Source: Idiomarina sp. UBA6142 (lineage in GTDB: Bacteria; Pseudomonadota; Gammaproteobacteria; Enterobacterales; Alteromonadaceae). Taken from it: a stretch of DNA of 8,659 nucleotides. Of the stretch, positions 6,838-8,659 are shown piece after piece. The notes under the pieces are model-generated. The model was not told the DNA's origin, ran no database searches, and was given only the letters and a program-made list of their open reading frames with translations. Within the stretch, counting starts at the first letter, position 1; every line of letters starts with the position of its first letter. The position numbers were made by a program, and so were the translations under genes. The stretch lies in contig DIVC01000080.1 in the NCBI GenBank assembly GCA_002423905.1, positions 274 to 8,932 of the forward strand, given 5' to 3'.

Positions 6838-7469
6838 TGCGGCCACATGGCCAGGCCCTGATTGAAACGGCGATCATACTGCCAGTGGTGGCGCTCGCCA
6901 GCCTGTCGCTGGTGCAGCTGCTGTGGATAAGCTGGGTCAATTACAATCTTTGGACGGCAAGTAGTTATGTGCTGCGCACTGCGGCCTTGCATAGTCTGGC
7001 TGCCGATAGCATGCGGACGACGTTGGCGGCCGCCATGGCAGCAGTGCAGCCGCAGCTTAGTATGGATACCAACAGTGCGAGCAGCAGTTATCGGCAGCTG
7101 TTACTGGCGCAGGGTAAAAGTCAGTTAAGGTCGCAGTGGGCATCGCGGATCGAGGTTTTACAACCGAGCCGAGAGCAACTTCGCGATCAGGGTGGGGTGA
7201 TTGCGGTGGACCATAATGGCTTACGTTTTGCTGGCAGTGATGACCAAGCGGCTTATATTGCTGCGCGCACCATTGAGCTGGAGATCTGGTGGTGTATGCC
7301 ATTACAAGTGCCGCTAGCAGCGGAGGCTTTGGCGGCCCTGCGGCAAGCGCTGGCTAACCCGGTGCAGCGTTTTTGCCAGCAACGCCAGAGTTTCAGTAAA
7401 GCCCCGTTATGGGGGCTTCGCTATCGGCTGCAAGGACCGTTGCTCAGCACCTATCAGCTGGTTGATTAG
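6837..7469 (+). CDS. TadE-like pseudopilin of the pilus operon
   Basis: The 210-residue protein starts [20 protein letters not shown]. This is the TadE/TadG-type motif: a Gly followed by a residue run with Glu at +5 (G5, E10), a hydrophobic segment to about residue 34, and then an extracytoplasmic domain with a cysteine pair (C153, C180). TadE proteins are pseudopilins of Tad/Flp pili matured by the TadV peptidase. I chose ATG 6837 because it overlaps the pilV stop (TGATG), gives the canonical short leader, and avoids adding a charged cysteine-containing prefix from the start at 6801. No clear Shine-Dalgarno precedes it, so expression probably depends on coupling to pilV. It is the last gene of the operon; its stop overlaps the folD stop on the other strand. 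No other Tad component is present in the window. It may work with the PilV-like protein in a minor pilin complex. Confidence 0.72.
   Translation: MRPHGQALIETAIILPVVALASLSLVQLLWISWVNYNLWTASSYVLRTAALHSLAADSMRTTLAAAMAAVQPQLSMDTNSASSSYRQLLLAQGKSQLRSQWASRIEVLQPSREQLRDQGGVIAVDHNGLRFAGSDDQAAYIAARTIELEIWWCMPLQVPLAAEALAALRQALANPVQRFCQQRQSFSKAPLWGLRYRLQGPLLSTYQLVD
7399..7418. terminator. Candidate hairpin terminator inside the TadE-like gene, for convergent folD or both strands
   Basis: AAGCCCC (7399-7405) and GGGGCTT (7412-7418) form a perfect 7-bp stem with a 6-base loop. On the minus strand the stem ends in GGGGCTTT, about 48-67 bases after the folD stop, so a weak U-run exists there. On the plus strand the stem's closing CTT is followed by CG. 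With only overlapping stops between the two convergent genes, this is the nearest hairpin that could end folD transcripts. The U-run is short, so confidence is low. Confidence 0.35.
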
Positions 7470-8329
7470 GGTTGTGGTGCGTGCCATGTATCGCAGGCTT
7501 GCAGGGTGTTTTGCAGCAGCGTCGCTACGGTCATGGGGCCAACACCACCGGGTACCGGGGTAATAAAAGCAGCGCGTTCAACAGCAACGTCAAATTCAAC
7601 GTCGCCGACCAAACGGCCATCGCCACGACGGTTAATACCCACATCAATGACCGTAGCTCCAGGTTTGATCCAGGCACCAGGAATAAAATTGGGTTTGCCC
7701 ACCGCCACCACCACAATATCGGCGCGCTGCACATGTTGCTGTAAATCGTTGGTGAAGCGGTGACAGACCGTGGTGGTCGCACCGCCGAGCAACAGCTCCA
7801 ATGCCATCGGCCGGCCGACAATGTTGGAGGCGCCAACAACCACTGCATTGAGGCCATGCAGTGGCAGTTTGATCGACTCAAATAAGGTCATAATGCCACG
7901 CGGTGTGCAGGGTCGCAGTGCTGGGTTACGCTGCGCCAAGCGGCCCATATTAAACGGGTGAAAACCGTCGACATCTTTAAAGGGGTGGATACGCTCTAAA
8001 ATAGCTTGTGCGTTTAAGCCCGTTGGCAACGGTAGTTGCACTAAAATACCGTCCACTTCGGGGTCGTTATTTAACTGGTCAATTAATGCCTCAAGTTCAG
8101 CTTGTTCGGTGTGGCTCGGCAAGTCGTAGGCCACTGAACGAATACCAACCTCTTCGCAACCGCGCCGTTTACTGCCGACGTAAACCTCTGATGCTGCATC
8201 GTTACCGACCAACACCACCGCCAAGCCGGGAGCCCGCAAACCCGCCGCTAAGCGTTCGCTGACACGTTGTTTTACTTGGTCGCGCACTTGCTGGGCAACA
8301 CGCTTGCCATCAATTAATTGAGCTGTCAT
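7466..8329 (-). CDS. folD: FolD, methylenetetrahydrofolate dehydrogenase / methenyltetrahydrofolate cyclohydrolase
   Basis: This cytosolic bifunctional enzyme interconverts 5,10-methylene-THF, 5,10-methenyl-THF and 10-formyl-THF with NADP(H), feeding one-carbon units to purine and formyl-methionine synthesis. The 287-residue length is normal for the family. The start at 8329 gives [16 protein letters not shown]; an upstream in-frame Met at 8398 would add 23 residues not seen in FolD. Active-site residues are in place: Y50 and K54 (YVGSK), Q98 (LVQLPLP) and D121 (KDVDGFHP). The Rossmann domain has [10 protein letters not shown] (166-175), and the C-terminal signature is [11 protein letters not shown] (257-267). 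No strong Shine-Dalgarno precedes the start (GCGGTAGTT before ATG). Its stop overlaps that of the TadE-like gene by 3 shared bases, and it points away from the tRNA cluster. Glutamine is 16 of 287, a normal share that contrasts with the pilus genes. Confidence 0.97.
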   Translation of the reverse strand: MTAQLIDGKRVAQQVRDQVKQRVSERLAAGLRAPGLAVVLVGNDAASEVYVGSKRRGCEEVGIRSVAYDLPSHTEQAELEALIDQLNNDPEVDGILVQLPLPTGLNAQAILERIHPFKDVDGFHPFNMGRLAQRNPALRPCTPRGIMTLFESIKLPLHGLNAVVVGASNIVGRPMALELLLGGATTTVCHRFTNDLQQHVQRADIVVVAVGKPNFIPGAWIKPGATVIDVGINRRGDGRLVGDVEFDVAVERAAFITPVPGGVGPMTVATLLQNTLQACDTWHAPQP

Positions 8330-8462
8330 AACTACCGCGTTGCAATGGAATAAGAGGGCGCTATTTTGCCATGTTTCGGCAACAGTTTGTAGAGGCATCG
8401 GCAGCTATTGACGACGGATTGATTTAAAAACCAGCAGTCGGCTCATTGCGGCAAAAAAGTAT

Positions 8463-8491
8463 TTGACGCTCTGCATGCCAACAGGTAATAT
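8463..8491 (+). promoter_or_regulatory. Sigma70 promoter of the tRNA operon
   Basis: TTGACG (8463-8468) and TAATAT (8486-8491) are separated by exactly 17 bases. An A6 tract (8453-8458) lies just upstream in the place of an UP element. The GC-rich discriminator (TCGCCCCCG, 8492-8500) is of the type seen at stringently controlled stable-RNA promoters. Transcription would start near 8498, about 40 bases before tRNA-Pro. Confidence 0.8.
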
Positions 8492-8496
8492 TCGCC

Positions 8497-8529
8497 CCCG
8501 TTGTCAGGCCGCGTCCTGCACGGGTTTTT
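8497..8529 (+). other. Terminator-like hairpin in the 5' leader of the tRNA operon
   Basis: CCCG (8497-8500) can pair with CGGG (8521-8524), and CAGG (8505-8508) with CCTG (8515-8518), giving a bulged stem directly followed by TTTTT (8525-8529). It begins at the predicted transcript 5' end and finishes 9 bases before tRNA-Pro. It has the form of an intrinsic terminator but may be only a 5' leader structure removed during tRNA processing. Confidence 0.4.
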
Positions 8530-8538
8530 CGAAGATGT

Positions 8539-8615
8539 CGGCGAGTAGCGCAGCTTGGTAGCGCACTTGTTTTGGGTACAAGGGGTCGCTGGTTCGAATC
8601 CAGTCTCGCCGACCA
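8539..8615 (+). tRNA. tRNA-Pro (anticodon TGG)
   Basis: The 77-base gene folds into a full cloverleaf. The acceptor stem CGGCGAG/CTCGCCG (8539-8545 with 8605-8611) is a perfect 7 bp. The D stem is GCGC/GCGC, and the anticodon stem is CTTGT/ACAAG around the loop TTTGGGT with anticodon TGG at 8573-8575. The T arm is GCTGG-TTCGAAT-CCAGT. The 3' end ACCA is encoded. It is very close to gammaproteobacterial proM-type tRNA-Pro(UGG), which reads CCN codons. Confidence 0.98.
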
Positions 8616-8636
8616 TTTCTCGTCATAATACGAAGT

Positions 8637-8659
8637 GCGCCCGTAGCTCAGTTGGATAG
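8637..8659 (+). tRNA. Start of a second tRNA gene, probably tRNA-Arg (3' cut by the window)
   Basis: GCGCCCG-TA-GCTC-AGTTGGATAG gives the 5' acceptor strand, the D-stem 5' strand and most of the D loop of a tRNA. The opening matches tRNA-Arg genes of gammaproteobacteria, which often follow tRNA-Pro in this type of cluster. The anticodon lies outside the window, so the amino acid is inferred. It is 21 bases after tRNA-Pro and surely co-transcribed. Confidence 0.85.

Noticed and set aside
6700..7469. Shufflon repeats or CRISPR-like arrays near the pilV 3' end
   Set aside because: No repeated or inverted segments were seen; the CAG-rich short repeats are glutamine codons.
8330..8398. FolD starting at ATG 8398
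   Set aside because: The extra 23 residues are not part of FolD; the family start MTAQLIDGK is at 8329 and the catalytic residues then number as in E. coli FolD (Y50, K54, Q98, D121).
8330..8430. A folD promoter on the minus strand
   Set aside because: I found only poor matches (for example CAAAAT near 8363-8368 without a good -35), so no site is called.
8539..8615. tRNA-Pro as an integration site for the pilus operon
   Set aside because: No copy of the tRNA 3' end is visible elsewhere in the window, no integrase is present, and intact folD lies between the tRNA and the operon.

Overview
The window is about 50% GC and reads as a gammaproteobacterial chromosome segment. It carries an eight-to-nine-gene type IVb pilus operon on the + strand (1-7469), a convergent folD (7466-8329, -), and the start of a tRNA cluster on the + strand (8539 to the window end). 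The typical FolD, the CCA-encoding tRNA-Pro(UGG) followed by a tRNA-Arg-like gene, and the stable-RNA style promoter all suit a gammaproteobacterium. In pseudomonads and relatives, folD also sits beside tRNA genes. I cannot fix the genus; a marine Alteromonadales-type host is only a guess.

The pilus genes follow the order of the R64/IncI thin-pilus family: pilN (secretin, 5' end cut by the window), pilO (accessory bitopic protein), pilP (periplasmic connector), pilQ (assembly ATPase), pilR (inner-membrane platform) and pilS (major prepilin). After pilS the layout departs from R64. Neither a pilT-type lytic transglycosylase nor a pilU prepilin peptidase appears. Instead there is a 73-residue prepilin-like protein, a short PilV-like minor pilin with no shufflon, and a TadE-like protein. 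All four proteins from pilS onward carry a short leader ending in Gly and a Glu five residues after it, so all look like prepilin-peptidase substrates. Genes overlap or lie within 4 bases of each other throughout, except for a 41-base gap before pilS that holds the best ribosome binding site of the operon.

Likely division of labour: PilQ powers PilR, which adds PilS subunits to the fibre. PilO and PilP link the inner-membrane machine to the PilN secretin. The PilV-like protein, with the 73-residue and TadE-like pilins, probably forms an initiating or tip complex. Maturation must rely on a peptidase encoded elsewhere.

The right part is housekeeping. folD ends 4 bases inside the last pilus gene, so no spacer is left for a terminator. 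The 209 bases between folD and tRNA-Pro hold a strong sigma70 promoter for the tRNA operon and a terminator-like hairpin at its predicted 5' end. The most distinctive features are the altered module downstream of pilS (minimal pilin, fixed PilV, TadE-like) and the extreme glutamine content of the pilus machinery (17.5% in PilO), which the major pilin does not share.
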